A DNA stretch of 15,266 bases from JANOQP01 sp044227705 (GTDB taxonomy: Bacteria; Bacteroidota; Bacteroidia; Chitinophagales; Saprospiraceae), in assembly GCA_044227705.1 (NCBI GenBank), contig JBGAWE010000106.1, forward strand, positions 1-15,266, given 5' to 3'. The first letter of the stretch is position 1. Each line of letters begins with the position of its first letter. A program made the translations under genes and the position numbers. The notes below the pieces were generated by a model that saw only the letters and a list, made by a program, of their open reading frames with translations, did no database searches and was not told where the DNA came from. Shown one piece after another: positions 1-7,996 of this stretch.

Positions 1-1
1 C

Positions 2-2050
2 TCGGTGAACTCCTTTTGCGGCTCTGCCGAACTTGACCTTTGGCTCCTAGTCCGCGCGGCGAGCAGCACGGTCACGGCAAGCGTCACGCCGTCGAATTGC
101 TCCGACGGGAACGGGATGCAACTCGCCCTCTACCCTGCCTGCGGCGAACAGTTCATTGCCTGCAACGCAGGCTGCTCCGGTTGCGGAGTGGCAACACAGT
201 CCATCACGGCGACGGTCGTTCCTGGCCAGTTTTACAGGCTGATGCTCGACGGCTGGGCGGGCGACAAATGCTCGTTCACCCTCCACGGCAGCGGCTTCTC
301 GAACGTCGAGGGGGCCGACAGCCTCGCGCTAATCGAGGGCCGCGTCGTCATCGACCAGGACATGGACTGCCACGCCCAGCCCGCCGAAACGGGGCTGCAG
401 CACTGGCTCGTCGAGCTGCCGGGAACCCAGCCGCTCTTTGCCACGACCGACGCGACGGGCCATTTCGCCCTCGCCACCGACCACGCGGGGCCGCAGCAGC
501 TCGTGCTCCACAAGCCAATCTTTGGACAGACTTACTGGGCGGCTTGCGAGGACACCTTGACCGTCGTAGTACCGCCCGCTTTTCAGTCGGTGGAGGCCGA
601 TTTTGCCATCGACAAGCTCGTCAACTGCACGACAAACACCTACCACACGGGCCTCCACGCTTTCGGCCAGCGGCCCTGCGGCCCGGTCTTTTTGAAAGGC
701 TATATCGAGAATTTCGGCAACCAGCCGGCTGCCTCGGTCGAATACGCCGTCGTCCTCGACCCACTCCTCGCCCTCGACTCGACGGAGTTCCCTGTCAAGT
801 GGCAACACGGCGACACGCTCGGCTTCTCGGCCGGCCCGATGGGCGTCGGCGGCTGGACGTGGTTCCGGCTCTACGCGCACTTGCCGTGCGATGCGAGCCT
901 TGTCGGCCATAGTTTTTGCAATCAACTTTTGGTCTTCGGATCGTCGGATTGCGACACGCTCATCGACTGGTCTGGGGCCAGCATCGCCGTCTCCGGCAGT
1001 TGCGACACGGCGGCGGGCATGGTCAATTTTCTCATCCAAAACAGGGGAAAAGGGCCAACGACCGAGCCGGTATCCTACCTGATCATCGAGGACGAAGTGG
1101 TTTTGAAGGACGGCTGGATTCACGAAAACTTCCTCCCGGGCGAGCAAATCACCATCGGCTCGGCAGCGAGCGGGCAAACGTTTTTCATCCAAACCGGGCA
1201 GGAGCCGGGCCATCCGGGCCTCTCGATGCCATCGGCTTTCATCGAGGGATGCGGTGGGCCGATCATCTCGCCGCTCGCCAACCAATTGCCGCACGACGAC
1301 TCGGACCCGCAAATAGATATCGACTGCCGGACCATCACCTTCTCGCTCGACCCGAACGCAAAATCGGCCGAGCCGACAGGGCTCACCGGCGCGTGGCACC
1401 TCATCCAGCCGGGCGGCGACCTCGAGTACACCATCGAATTCCAGAACACGGGGACCGACACGGCATTTTCGGTCGTCATCCGAGACACGATTTCGCCGAT
1501 GCTCGACCTCGCCACGCTGCGGATGGAGGGAGCGTCGCACCCGTTCAACTGGGAAATCCACGGCCCCGGCATTCTCCGCGTCTGGTTCCCTGGCATCCGG
1601 CTGGTCGATTCTTTGACGAACGAGGCGGCCTCGAAAGGCTTCGTGAAATTCAGGATTGGCCAGCGGCCGGACGTGGAGCTTTACTCGCAGGTCTTCAACC
1701 GGGCGGCCATCCTTTTCGACCAGAACGCGCCGATTTTAACCAATGAAGTGTGGCACACCATCGGCTACGGCTTCTTCCTGACGGGCGCGACGCGGCCGGT
1801 GCGCGAACCGTTTTCGGTCAAAATTTCCCCAAACCCTTTCCATGAAAAAGCGGTGCTTGAAATCCTGTCCGCGCCGTCCGGCACAAGGTCTTTGCGCGTC
1901 TTCACCCCTGATGGGCGGGCCTGCCGGACGGTCTTTTTCGAGGGGGACTCGGTTGTGGTGGAGCGAGCGGGGCTGCCGACCGGGATGCTGTTTTTTTCGA
2001 TTGAGGTGGACGGGGAGATACTGGCGGCCGGGCGGCTTGCGCCGAAATAA
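2..2050 (+). CDS. T9SS-sorted secreted protein, paralog A (5' partial)
   Basis: A large secreted protein whose start lies outside the window: the frame is open to the left edge, and alignment by eye with the next gene suggests about 70 N-terminal residues (signal peptide included) are missing. Counting from the GTG at base 5, residues 1-97 resemble a PPC-type beta-sandwich rich in Cys (CGVATQ, GWAGDKC). Residues about 105-200 look like a carboxypeptidase-regulatory/SdrD-B-like fold (GRVVIDQDMDC, TTDATGHFAL). Residues about 465-590 form a conserved DUF11/DUF7619-like domain (GGDLEYTIEFQNTGTDTAF, RVWFPGIRL). Residues 605-681 are a type A T9SS C-terminal sorting domain (ISPNPFHEKA, LRVFTPDGR, GLPTGMLFFSIE). 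By family knowledge such proteins cross the outer membrane through T9SS and are released or surface-anchored. No catalytic motif was seen, so the role (adhesion or matrix) is unknown. Confidence 0.85.
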   Translation, partial: SVNSFCGSAELDLWLLVRAASSTVTASVTPSNCSDGNGMQLALYPACGEQFIACNAGCSGCGVATQSITATVVPGQFYRLMLDGWAGDKCSFTLHGSGFSNVEGADSLALIEGRVVIDQDMDCHAQPAETGLQHWLVELPGTQPLFATTDATGHFALATDHAGPQQLVLHKPIFGQTYWAACEDTLTVVVPPAFQSVEADFAIDKLVNCTTNTYHTGLHAFGQRPCGPVFLKGYIENFGNQPAASVEYAVVLDPLLALDSTEFPVKWQHGDTLGFSAGPMGVGGWTWFRLYAHLPCDASLVGHSFCNQLLVFGSSDCDTLIDWSGASIAVSGSCDTAAGMVNFLIQNRGKGPTTEPVSYLIIEDEVVLKDGWIHENFLPGEQITIGSAASGQTFFIQTGQEPGHPGLSMPSAFIEGCGGPIISPLANQLPHDDSDPQIDIDCRTITFSLDPNAKSAEPTGLTGAWHLIQPGGDLEYTIEFQNTGTDTAFSVVIRDTISPMLDLATLRMEGASHPFNWEIHGPGILRVWFPGIRLVDSLTNEAASKGFVKFRIGQRPDVELYSQVFNRAAILFDQNAPILTNEVWHTIGYGFFLTGATRPVREPFSVKISPNPFHEKAVLEILSAPSGTRSLRVFTPDGRACRTVFFEGDSVVVERAGLPTGMLFFSIEVDGEILAAGRLAPK

Positions 2051-2053
2051 TGA

Positions 2054-2121
2054 CACACGGGTGTAACGGATTGGACACGGATCTCCACCGGAATCGGTGT
2101 CCAATCCGTTGCACCTGTGTG
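2054..2121. repeat. Long imperfect inverted repeat (29-base arms, 10-base loop)
   Basis: The arms at 2054-2082 and 2093-2121 are reverse complements except at three positions, around loop CTCCACCGGA. The structure begins four bases after the stop codon of paralog A. No T-run follows on the plus strand, so it is not a canonical intrinsic terminator, although a stem this long could stop polymerase or protect the 3' end of the mRNA. The arms contain ACGGATTGGACACGGAT-like direct sub-repeats, which suggests a dispersed intergenic repeat family. Confidence 0.75.
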
Positions 2122-2266
2122 CCGTAAATGCCCCATACGTGGGCCATTAATTTTGACAAGTCCTTAAATCGGCATTGGTGAAAATCTGATTTTTGAACAC
2201 CGTATCCATAAATATCTGTTTGACAAACCCGAAAATTTGTCCGCGCACGCACACGGGAGGCGGTTC

Positions 2267-2274
2267 TACCTTTG
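2267..2274 (+). promoter_or_regulatory. Possible Bacteroidota -7 promoter element (TACCTTTG)
   Basis: TACCTTTG matches the Bacteroidota -7 consensus TAnnTTTG and lies 16 bases before the ATG of paralog B. There is no TTTG -33 box at the usual 19-21 base spacing; the nearest TTTG, at 2236-2239, is 27 bases away. A second match, TAATTTTG, is at 2148-2155. The rest of the 240-base gap between the two secreted-protein genes holds the inverted repeat at its left end and is otherwise AT-rich with no recognisable gene. The call rests on one motif only. Confidence 0.25.
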
Positions 2275-2290
2275 AACCAAAATCGCATCC

Positions 2291-4552
2291 ATGGACATTG
2301 CTGCCGCCTTTTGGAGAAAAGCCCCCCTTTTCGCCGCCTTTATGGCCTTGGCGAGATTGGGGCTTTCGCAGCCCATCGCCCCGTGCATCCCTGCCAACAC
2401 ACCGCCCGCCGACGACTGCTTCAACGCCTGCTGGTACGGCCAGACGCAGGTCAATATCAGCACATCAACGACGGCGGGCTACTTGCCGAGCGCCGTCCCA
2501 CAGTTCTGCGGCTCGATTGAAAACGACCAGTGGTACATCATGCAGGCCGCCACTTCCACCGGTTCGATTACCGTAACCCCCTCCAACTGCACTGATGGAA
2601 ACGGGGTGCAGGTGGCCGTCTATCCCACCTGCGGCGGACCTATTATTGCGTGCAATGAGGGCTGCAGCGGCTGCGGCGCGGTGCCGGTCAGCATCACCAC
2701 GAACTTGGTGCCGGGGCAGTTCTATTACGTCCTTGTCGACGGTTGGGCGGGCGACGCCTGTAATTTCTCCATCAACACCAGCGGCTTCTCGGAGGTCAAT
2801 GTCAGCCTCGACAGCGCGACCCTCGCCCACGGCCGTGTCGTGCTCGACGGAAACCTCGACTGCTTGGCGGACAGTTCCGAGGCGGGCCTCCACCATTGGC
2901 TCATCGAACAGACCGGCACCCCGCCGCGCTACACGATGACTGACGCCAACGGCGAGTTCAACTTATATGGCCTCGAGCCGGGGCAGCACAGCATCGTTTT
3001 GCACCCGCCGGTCTATGGGAACACCTTTTGGGAAGCCTGCGCCGACACCATCGATGTCTTTTACGGCAGCATCCCAGACACGGCGATGGTCGATTTCGAG
3101 GTGCAAAAACTCATCACTTGCCAACAGTCGCTCGACGAGGGCTACCTCTCGGCGTGGGGCCGGCGGCCGTGCAACCCGACCTACGTCTACGCCAACATCC
3201 AGAACTACGGCAACAGCATCGACACACTGCTCGAGTTCTCGATCGTCCTCGACCCGCTGCTGACGCTCGACTCGACCTCGATTCCCGTCTTCTCGCAGTC
3301 GGGCGACACGCTCAACTTCGTCGTCAGCACGCTCGACTATGGGCAATTCCTCACCGCGATGCTCTTTTGCCACCTGCCTTGCGACACGTCCATCGTCGGC
3401 CTGAGCTTTTGCAACGAGCTGATTGTCTACAACCCCACGCCCTGCGACACCGCCATCGGCTGGTCGGGGGCTAGCCTGAAAGTGGCTGCCGATTGCCTCG
3501 CGGCGCAGGGCGAGGCGAGGTTTTCCATCAAAAACGACGGCACTGCGCCGACCACGAAACCGCTGCCGTACATCGTCATCGAGGACGAAATCGTGCTGAA
3601 AACCGGCACCCTCCCCTCTGGCCTCGGCCCGGGGCAGACGATGGACGTCTTCCAAGCGGCGACGGGGAAAACGCTCCGCCTCCAAGTCGATCAGGAAACA
3701 AACCACCCCGGCCACAGCCACCCGTCGGCTTTCGTCGAGGGCTGCAACGGCCCAGTCTCGCCGGGCTTCGCCAACCAGTTCGCGCCCGACGACGCCGACC
3801 CTGAAATCGACATCGACTGCCACACCATCACCCTCTCTCAGGACCCGAACCAGAAGACGGCCGTGCCGACCGGCTACCTCGCGGCGTCGCACTGGATTCG
3901 CCGGGGCGACGAAATCGAGTACACCATCGACTTCCACAACACGGGCACCGACACCGCTTTTTTGGTCGAGATCCGCGACACCATCTCCCCCAGCCTCGAC
4001 CTCTCGACGCTGCGGATGGCCGGTGCCTCGCACCCCTTCGACTGGGAAATCTTCGGCACGGGCGTCCTCCGCGTCTGGTTCCCCGGCATCAAATTAGTCG
4101 ACTCGGCGACGAACGACGCGGCCGCCCGAGGCTTCGCCCGATTCCGCATCGGCCAAAAGCCGGGCCTCGCGCTGGGCACCCAAATCTACAACCGAGCGGC
4201 CATCAAGTTCGACATCAACGCGCCAGTCTTGACCAACCGGACCTTCCACACGATTGGCGAGGACTTCCTAAAAGTGGTCATCATCTCGACAGGCGATGTG
4301 GGCGATAGACCATTGAAAGTCAGCGTCTACCCGAACCCCTTCCATGAAAAGGCGACGCTCGAAATAACGCCCGCGCCGTCCGGCGAAAAGGTGTTGCGCG
4401 TCTTCACGCCCGACGGGCGAACCTGCCGGACGGCCATTTTTTACGACGATAGGATAGAAATCGAGCGAGCGGGGCTGCCGGGCGGCATGCTCTTCTTCTC
4501 GATAGAAAAAACGGGCACTGTCCTCGCGAAGGGGAAGTTTTTGCCCGAGTGA
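2291..4552 (+). CDS. T9SS-sorted secreted protein, paralog B
   Basis: A complete 753-residue secreted protein and a tandem paralog of the preceding gene, matching it domain for domain. The ATG at 2291 is preferred because it gives a signal peptide: charged start MDIAAAFWRK, hydrophobic core APLFAAFMALARLGL, probable cleavage near LGLSQ/P at residues 25-28. A PPC-like Cys-rich domain follows (about 70-165, CGSIENDQW, GWAGDACNF). Next comes a carboxypeptidase-regulatory/SdrD-B-like domain (about 174-240, GRVVLDGNLDC, TMTDANGEFNL), then a long Cys-containing middle region. A DUF11/DUF7619-like domain lies at about 534-657 (DEIEYTIDFHNTGTDTAF, LRVWFPGIKL). A type A T9SS sorting domain lies at 675-753 (VYPNPFHEKATLE, RVFTPDGRTCRT, GLPGGMLFFSIE). 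Export through T9SS follows from family knowledge. The specific function is unknown; no protease, glycosidase or other active-site signature was seen. A terminator-like hairpin follows. Confidence 0.9.
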   Translation: MDIAAAFWRKAPLFAAFMALARLGLSQPIAPCIPANTPPADDCFNACWYGQTQVNISTSTTAGYLPSAVPQFCGSIENDQWYIMQAATSTGSITVTPSNCTDGNGVQVAVYPTCGGPIIACNEGCSGCGAVPVSITTNLVPGQFYYVLVDGWAGDACNFSINTSGFSEVNVSLDSATLAHGRVVLDGNLDCLADSSEAGLHHWLIEQTGTPPRYTMTDANGEFNLYGLEPGQHSIVLHPPVYGNTFWEACADTIDVFYGSIPDTAMVDFEVQKLITCQQSLDEGYLSAWGRRPCNPTYVYANIQNYGNSIDTLLEFSIVLDPLLTLDSTSIPVFSQSGDTLNFVVSTLDYGQFLTAMLFCHLPCDTSIVGLSFCNELIVYNPTPCDTAIGWSGASLKVAADCLAAQGEARFSIKNDGTAPTTKPLPYIVIEDEIVLKTGTLPSGLGPGQTMDVFQAATGKTLRLQVDQETNHPGHSHPSAFVEGCNGPVSPGFANQFAPDDADPEIDIDCHTITLSQDPNQKTAVPTGYLAASHWIRRGDEIEYTIDFHNTGTDTAFLVEIRDTISPSLDLSTLRMAGASHPFDWEIFGTGVLRVWFPGIKLVDSATNDAAARGFARFRIGQKPGLALGTQIYNRAAIKFDINAPVLTNRTFHTIGEDFLKVVIISTGDVGDRPLKVSVYPNPFHEKATLEITPAPSGEKVLRVFTPDGRTCRTAIFYDDRIEIERAGLPGGMLFFSIEKTGTVLAKGKFLPE

Positions 4553-4565
4553 CTGGGGTGCGACG

Positions 4566-4601
4566 GGGAGGCAGCAGCGGCTGCTTCCCTGATTGCTTTT
4601 T
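4566..4601 (+). terminator. Probable intrinsic terminator after paralog B
   Basis: A ten-base-pair stem (4566-4575 with 4580-4589, one G-T wobble) closes on the four-base loop AGCG. A five-T run follows at 4597-4601, seven bases after the stem. It lies 13 bases past the stop codon and separates the secreted-protein genes from xdhC. The gap before the T-run is longer than ideal, so efficiency is uncertain. The remaining 127 bases before xdhC hold one degenerate palindrome (4675-4699) and no clear promoter match. Confidence 0.55.
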
Positions 4602-4728
4602 GGAAAGTGGGGTTCTCGGGCAGTTGCGGGCATCCTTGCCAACAGTTTTATTCGCCCGGGTTTTCAACTGGAATGTTGCCGGCGGAGGACACCGCCAACG
4701 ACCAATTTCGTCGCTCCCCTTTTAGAAA

Positions 4729-5862
4729 ATGCACGAGCTAAAGAACATCGCCACCGCCTATCGCGCCGCCGAGCGGGCGGGCCGACGCGCCGCCCTGGCC
4801 ACCCTCCTCCGCGCCGAAGGCTCCTCCTACCGACGAGCGGGGGCCAGGATGCTAATCGTCGACGACGGGCAAACGGCGGGCGGCATCAGCGGTGGCTGTC
4901 TCGAGGGCGACGCGCTGAAAAAGGCCCTTTTCGTCATCGCCCGCCAACGGCCGATGCTCGTCGAGTACGACACCTCCGACGAGGAAGGGGCGTTGCTTGG
5001 CGCCGCGCTCGGCTGCCACGGGCGCATCCGCGTCCTCATCGAGCCGCTGGGCAAGGGCAGCGGGGCGATCGGTTTTTTTGAAAAGATCCTGTCGGCAAGG
5101 CGTAAGGCAGTCATCGCCACGGCCTTTTCGACGGCCAGCCGGGCGGGTGAGCAGCTTGGCTCGTGCCTCCTTCTTTTGGAAGGTGAAAAGCCGGAAACTG
5201 GCCACCTGCCAGCCGGGCTTGCCAGCTTTTTGGTCGAAAAATGCCGCGCTGTCCTCGAAACCGAAAACAGCCTATGGCCGGTTTTTGGCAATGAAACCGG
5301 CGGCAGCCCGATCGAAATCTTCCTCGAGCTCATCACGCCGCCCATCGCTCTCGTCGTGGCGGGCGCGGGTAACGACGCGCAGCCCCTAGCGCAGATGGCC
5401 GCGCTCCTCGGCTGGGACGTGACCATTGCCGACGGCCGCCCTGCACTCGCCCAAAAAGGCCGGTTCGAGGCGGCGGGCTGCGTCGTCGTTGCCCGACCGG
5501 ACGAGCTTCTCTCAAAAATTGCCATCGACGAGCGTACGGCGTGTGTACTGTTGACGCACAACTTCAGCTACGACATGGCCCTCCTTCGGCGGCTTGTTTT
5601 TGAAAAAACACCCTACATCGGCCTCCTCGGCCCCCGCCAAAAGCTCTCCCGGATGCTCGGCGAACTGGAGGGCGAGGGCATCTTCCTCTCCGAAAAGGAG
5701 CTTTCCAAAATCTACGCCCCAGTCGGCCTCGACCTCGGGGCGGAGGGGCCTGAGGCCATCGCGCTGTCCATCGTTGCGGAGATACAGGCGGTCTTTGGCG
5801 GCCGAAGCGGCGGGCATTTGAGAGAAAGGGAGGTCTCCATCCACTCGACTGAACGGGGATGA
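4729..5862 (+). CDS. xdhC: XdhC/CoxI-family molybdoenzyme maturation factor
   Basis: A 377-residue protein of the XdhC/CoxI family. Known members bind the molybdenum cofactor, promote its sulfuration and deliver it to xanthine dehydrogenase or CO dehydrogenase-like hydroxylases in the cytoplasm. The N-terminal CoxI domain shows GSSYRRAGARML (31-42), GGISGGCLEGD (51-61) and DTSDEEGALLGAALGCHGR (81-99); Cys57 and Cys96 are the conserved cysteines. A Rossmann-type C-terminal domain begins near residue 205 with VVAGAGNDAQPLAQMAALLG, followed by VLLTHNFSYD, YIGLLGPRQKL and PVGLDLGAEGPEAIALSIVA, all typical of XdhC_C. ATG at 4729 is the natural start because the family match begins immediately. Its stop overlaps the next start (ATGA), implying translational coupling. 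No molybdenum hydroxylase subunit is in the window, so the client enzyme must be encoded elsewhere. The family call is firm; the client is unknown. Confidence 0.9.
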   Translation: MHELKNIATAYRAAERAGRRAALATLLRAEGSSYRRAGARMLIVDDGQTAGGISGGCLEGDALKKALFVIARQRPMLVEYDTSDEEGALLGAALGCHGRIRVLIEPLGKGSGAIGFFEKILSARRKAVIATAFSTASRAGEQLGSCLLLLEGEKPETGHLPAGLASFLVEKCRAVLETENSLWPVFGNETGGSPIEIFLELITPPIALVVAGAGNDAQPLAQMAALLGWDVTIADGRPALAQKGRFEAAGCVVVARPDELLSKIAIDERTACVLLTHNFSYDMALLRRLVFEKTPYIGLLGPRQKLSRMLGELEGEGIFLSEKELSKIYAPVGLDLGAEGPEAIALSIVAEIQAVFGGRSGGHLREREVSIHSTERG

Positions 5863-6452
5863 GAACCGTCATCCTCCTCCTCGCCGCCGGAGCCTCCGAG
5901 CGCCTCGGGCGGCCGAAACAGCTTGTCGTTTTTGATGGGAAGACCCTGATTCGCCGGGCGGTCGAAGCCGCTTTGGCTGTTCGGCCGGAGGCGGCGGTCG
6001 CAGTCGTCGTCGGGGCCAATTCACAGGTGATTTCACCCAAAATCCGCCGATATCCGATCGAAATCATCCAAAACGACGGCTGGGCCGGGGGCATGGGCGG
6101 CTCGATCAGAGCCGGTGTCGAGCGGGTTTTGGCGGTCTGGCCGATGGTCGAAACGGTTGTCGTCTCGGTCATCGACCAGCCTTCGATTTCGGCGGCGGTT
6201 TTTGAAAAGCTGATATTGGAGAAAGAAACGAGCGGCCAGCCCATCACCGCGAGCCGCTACGCGAATGGTGCTTTCGGGCCGCCAGTGGCTTTTGGGATAC
6301 CTTTTTTTGAAAAACTGCTCGTGATGGGCGGCGATTTCGGGGCCAAGAAACTTGTCGCCGAGAACCTCGCCTCGACCAGTTTCGTCGACTTCCCGCTCGG
6401 CCATTGCGACATCGACAAACCCGAAGACCTCGCCAGTTTGGGCTGGTTGTGA
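5859..6452 (+). CDS. MobA/MocA-like molybdenum cofactor nucleotidyltransferase
   Basis: A 197-residue nucleotidyltransferase with the NTP-transferase-3 fold. Visible motifs are LLAAGASERLGRPKQL (7-22, nucleotide-binding loop with the Lys), NDGWAGGMGGSIRAG (72-86), the metal-binding region VSVIDQPS (102-109), GGDFGAKKL (157-165) and DIDKPEDL (184-191). Known relatives transfer CMP (MocA) or GMP (MobA) to molybdopterin to form the dinucleotide cofactor. Pairing with xdhC through a four-base ATGA overlap favours the MocA role, making molybdopterin cytosine dinucleotide for a xanthine dehydrogenase-type hydroxylase, but sequence alone does not settle CTP against GTP. Length is normal for the family and no frame defects were seen. 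The next gene starts 20 bases downstream on the same strand, so it may be co-transcribed. Confidence 0.85.
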   Translation: MRTVILLLAAGASERLGRPKQLVVFDGKTLIRRAVEAALAVRPEAAVAVVVGANSQVISPKIRRYPIEIIQNDGWAGGMGGSIRAGVERVLAVWPMVETVVVSVIDQPSISAAVFEKLILEKETSGQPITASRYANGAFGPPVAFGIPFFEKLLVMGGDFGAKKLVAENLASTSFVDFPLGHCDIDKPEDLASLGWL

Positions 6453-6472
6453 GCGCGACCCATTTTTGCCCC

Positions 6473-7996
6473 ATGCCTTCCAATAAATTCCAGCTTCTCT
6501 CCTTTGCCATCGCTCGCGTCGCCGCGCTGCCCGCCCGGCAGCTCGACGAACTGGCCATCGCCGACGAGGCTTTGTTTGAAAAAACCATCGCCGACCCGCA
6601 CCTCTTGGCGGCCGAATGGGCGCGGCTCCATGAAAAAATGCAGGCCTTCAGCCATCTCGCGCCGCTCGAGCGGTCGCTGCTTTTTGCCTCTCACGACCTG
6701 CTCGACCGGCTGCCCAATTTCAGGCGAACCGCCGCCGTCGATTTCGTGAAAAAGCAGCGGCAGACTGCGCTCGGGCTTTACGAGTACCTCGCCCGGGCGG
6801 CGGCGAAAACCTCCCCCTTTGCCCAGCTTTGCTCGACGCAACTCGTTGATTTCCAGAAGGTTGAGACCGACCTTTCCTTTCTGAAAAACATGACCGACAA
6901 CCCGCGATGGGCAGGGATGGAGGCGGTTGCAAGGGAGAACGTCAAGCTGCGCCACACGCTCAACGTGGCCATTCTCGAGCGGCTCATAGACCGCCTTTTG
7001 GCCGATTCTCGATTTGCCAAGCACTTGAGGATCAGGCTCAACCCGGCACTCTCCCACCCTGCCCCCAATCGGTTTGTTTTCCCTTTTTTCGACAACGAGA
7101 CGGAGGCTTTCCAGCACCTCGAAAGCGAATTGGCGGAGGGGATTTGGGCGTTTTTTTTGCGGCCCGCTCCTGATCAAAAAACTGACCCGGAAAAGTTGGG
7201 AAGCATTCTATACAAACAGTTCGAGGCGACAGATGTCGAAGGGGAATCCTTTGTGAATCAATTGATTAGCCTCGGATTTTTCGAAAACGTGTTGCCCGTC
7301 AGCGGCCAAGAGCCGGACTGGTCGGCCCGGTTTCTGAGCCGGCTGGCCTTCCTCTCCCCTTTTGAAAAACAGGACGAACTGGCCGCCCTGTTCCACTGGC
7401 TCAACGGCACGGCCAAGCAACTTGGCTGGCTGCCGGTCGAGGAGGCGCGGGCCGCTCAGCTCGAGGCAAGGCAGCGGCTTTCCGAGTTTTTGGGTGAAAA
7501 AGACGCGCCTCCCGCCGAGCAAATCTGGTTTCAAGACGCGGCGACGGAGCACGAACTCGGCATCGAGCCGGGCGAAATCGAGCGGCTCGTCGGTTCGCTG
7601 CGCGAGGCGGTTTTGGCAGCCGGGAAGTTTCCCGTCGGCGAACTGGCCAGCCGTGCGATGGCATTTTTTCAAAGAGAATTTGGCGGCGAAGAGGTCGGCT
7701 TTCTCGAGTTCGCCGAGGCATTTCTTTCCAAAAACGGAATTCAAGTCGTTGAAAGTCAACCTGTTAGAAGTCGGCCATCAGGCAAAATCGGCGCGGCCCT
7801 GCAAGTTTTTCGCCTCGCAGACGGGCGGCTGGCTGCCGTCGTCAACGCCGCTGTTCCCTGGCGGTGGACGGGTGATGGGGCTTTTTCTCCCTTTTTCCAG
7901 ACCGGCAAACCGAGGCGCTCAGAAAGTGGAACTCGACGGCCGTCGGCTTTTATGGGCAGAGTTTCCACAACGCTAACCTGTCGCCGGTTTGACTGA
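6473..7996 (+). CDS. Lantibiotic dehydratase-family (LanB-like) protein, N-terminal portion of a frame-disrupted gene
   Basis: This is the first part of a LanB-like gene that in full spans 6473-8624 (about 717 residues). The family enzyme uses aminoacyl-tRNA to modify a ribosomal peptide: glutamyl-tRNA in classical LanBs. ATG at 6473 is chosen because the family match starts there (FAIARVAALPARQLDEL) and it clears the upstream gene by 20 bases; the frame is open further upstream but would overlap that gene. Conserved points include KTSPFAQLCST (112-122), the usual (T/S)PF motif. The frame is reliable to about base 7850 (ALQVFRLADGRLAAVVNA). Beyond that the residues up to the stop at 7996 are spurious: the expected FPGGGR.MGLFL motif is in another frame (from about 7852), and LFPDRQTEALRKWN plus FHNANLSPV are in the third (about 7891-7989). 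See the C-terminal entry. Confidence 0.75.
   Translation: MPSNKFQLLSFAIARVAALPARQLDELAIADEALFEKTIADPHLLAAEWARLHEKMQAFSHLAPLERSLLFASHDLLDRLPNFRRTAAVDFVKKQRQTALGLYEYLARAAAKTSPFAQLCSTQLVDFQKVETDLSFLKNMTDNPRWAGMEAVARENVKLRHTLNVAILERLIDRLLADSRFAKHLRIRLNPALSHPAPNRFVFPFFDNETEAFQHLESELAEGIWAFFLRPAPDQKTDPEKLGSILYKQFEATDVEGESFVNQLISLGFFENVLPVSGQEPDWSARFLSRLAFLSPFEKQDELAALFHWLNGTAKQLGWLPVEEARAAQLEARQRLSEFLGEKDAPPAEQIWFQDAATEHELGIEPGEIERLVGSLREAVLAAGKFPVGELASRAMAFFQREFGGEEVGFLEFAEAFLSKNGIQVVESQPVRSRPSGKIGAALQVFRLADGRLAAVVNAAVPWRWTGDGAFSPFFQTGKPRRSESGTRRPSAFMGRVSTTLTCRRFD

Noticed and set aside
329..1561. Long open frame on the minus strand opposite the first secreted-protein gene
   Set aside because: Its translation is Arg-rich with no recognisable motif and mirrors a plus-strand gene with clear domains; it is a GC-rich shadow frame.
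2963..4033. Long minus-strand open frame opposite paralog B
   Set aside because: Same pattern of Arg/Val/Asp-rich shadow coding; the plus strand carries conserved domains in this interval.
6404..6472. Upstream start for the LanB-like gene
   Set aside because: It would overlap the nucleotidyltransferase gene by 49 bases and adds 23 residues without family similarity; the ATG at 6473 fits better.
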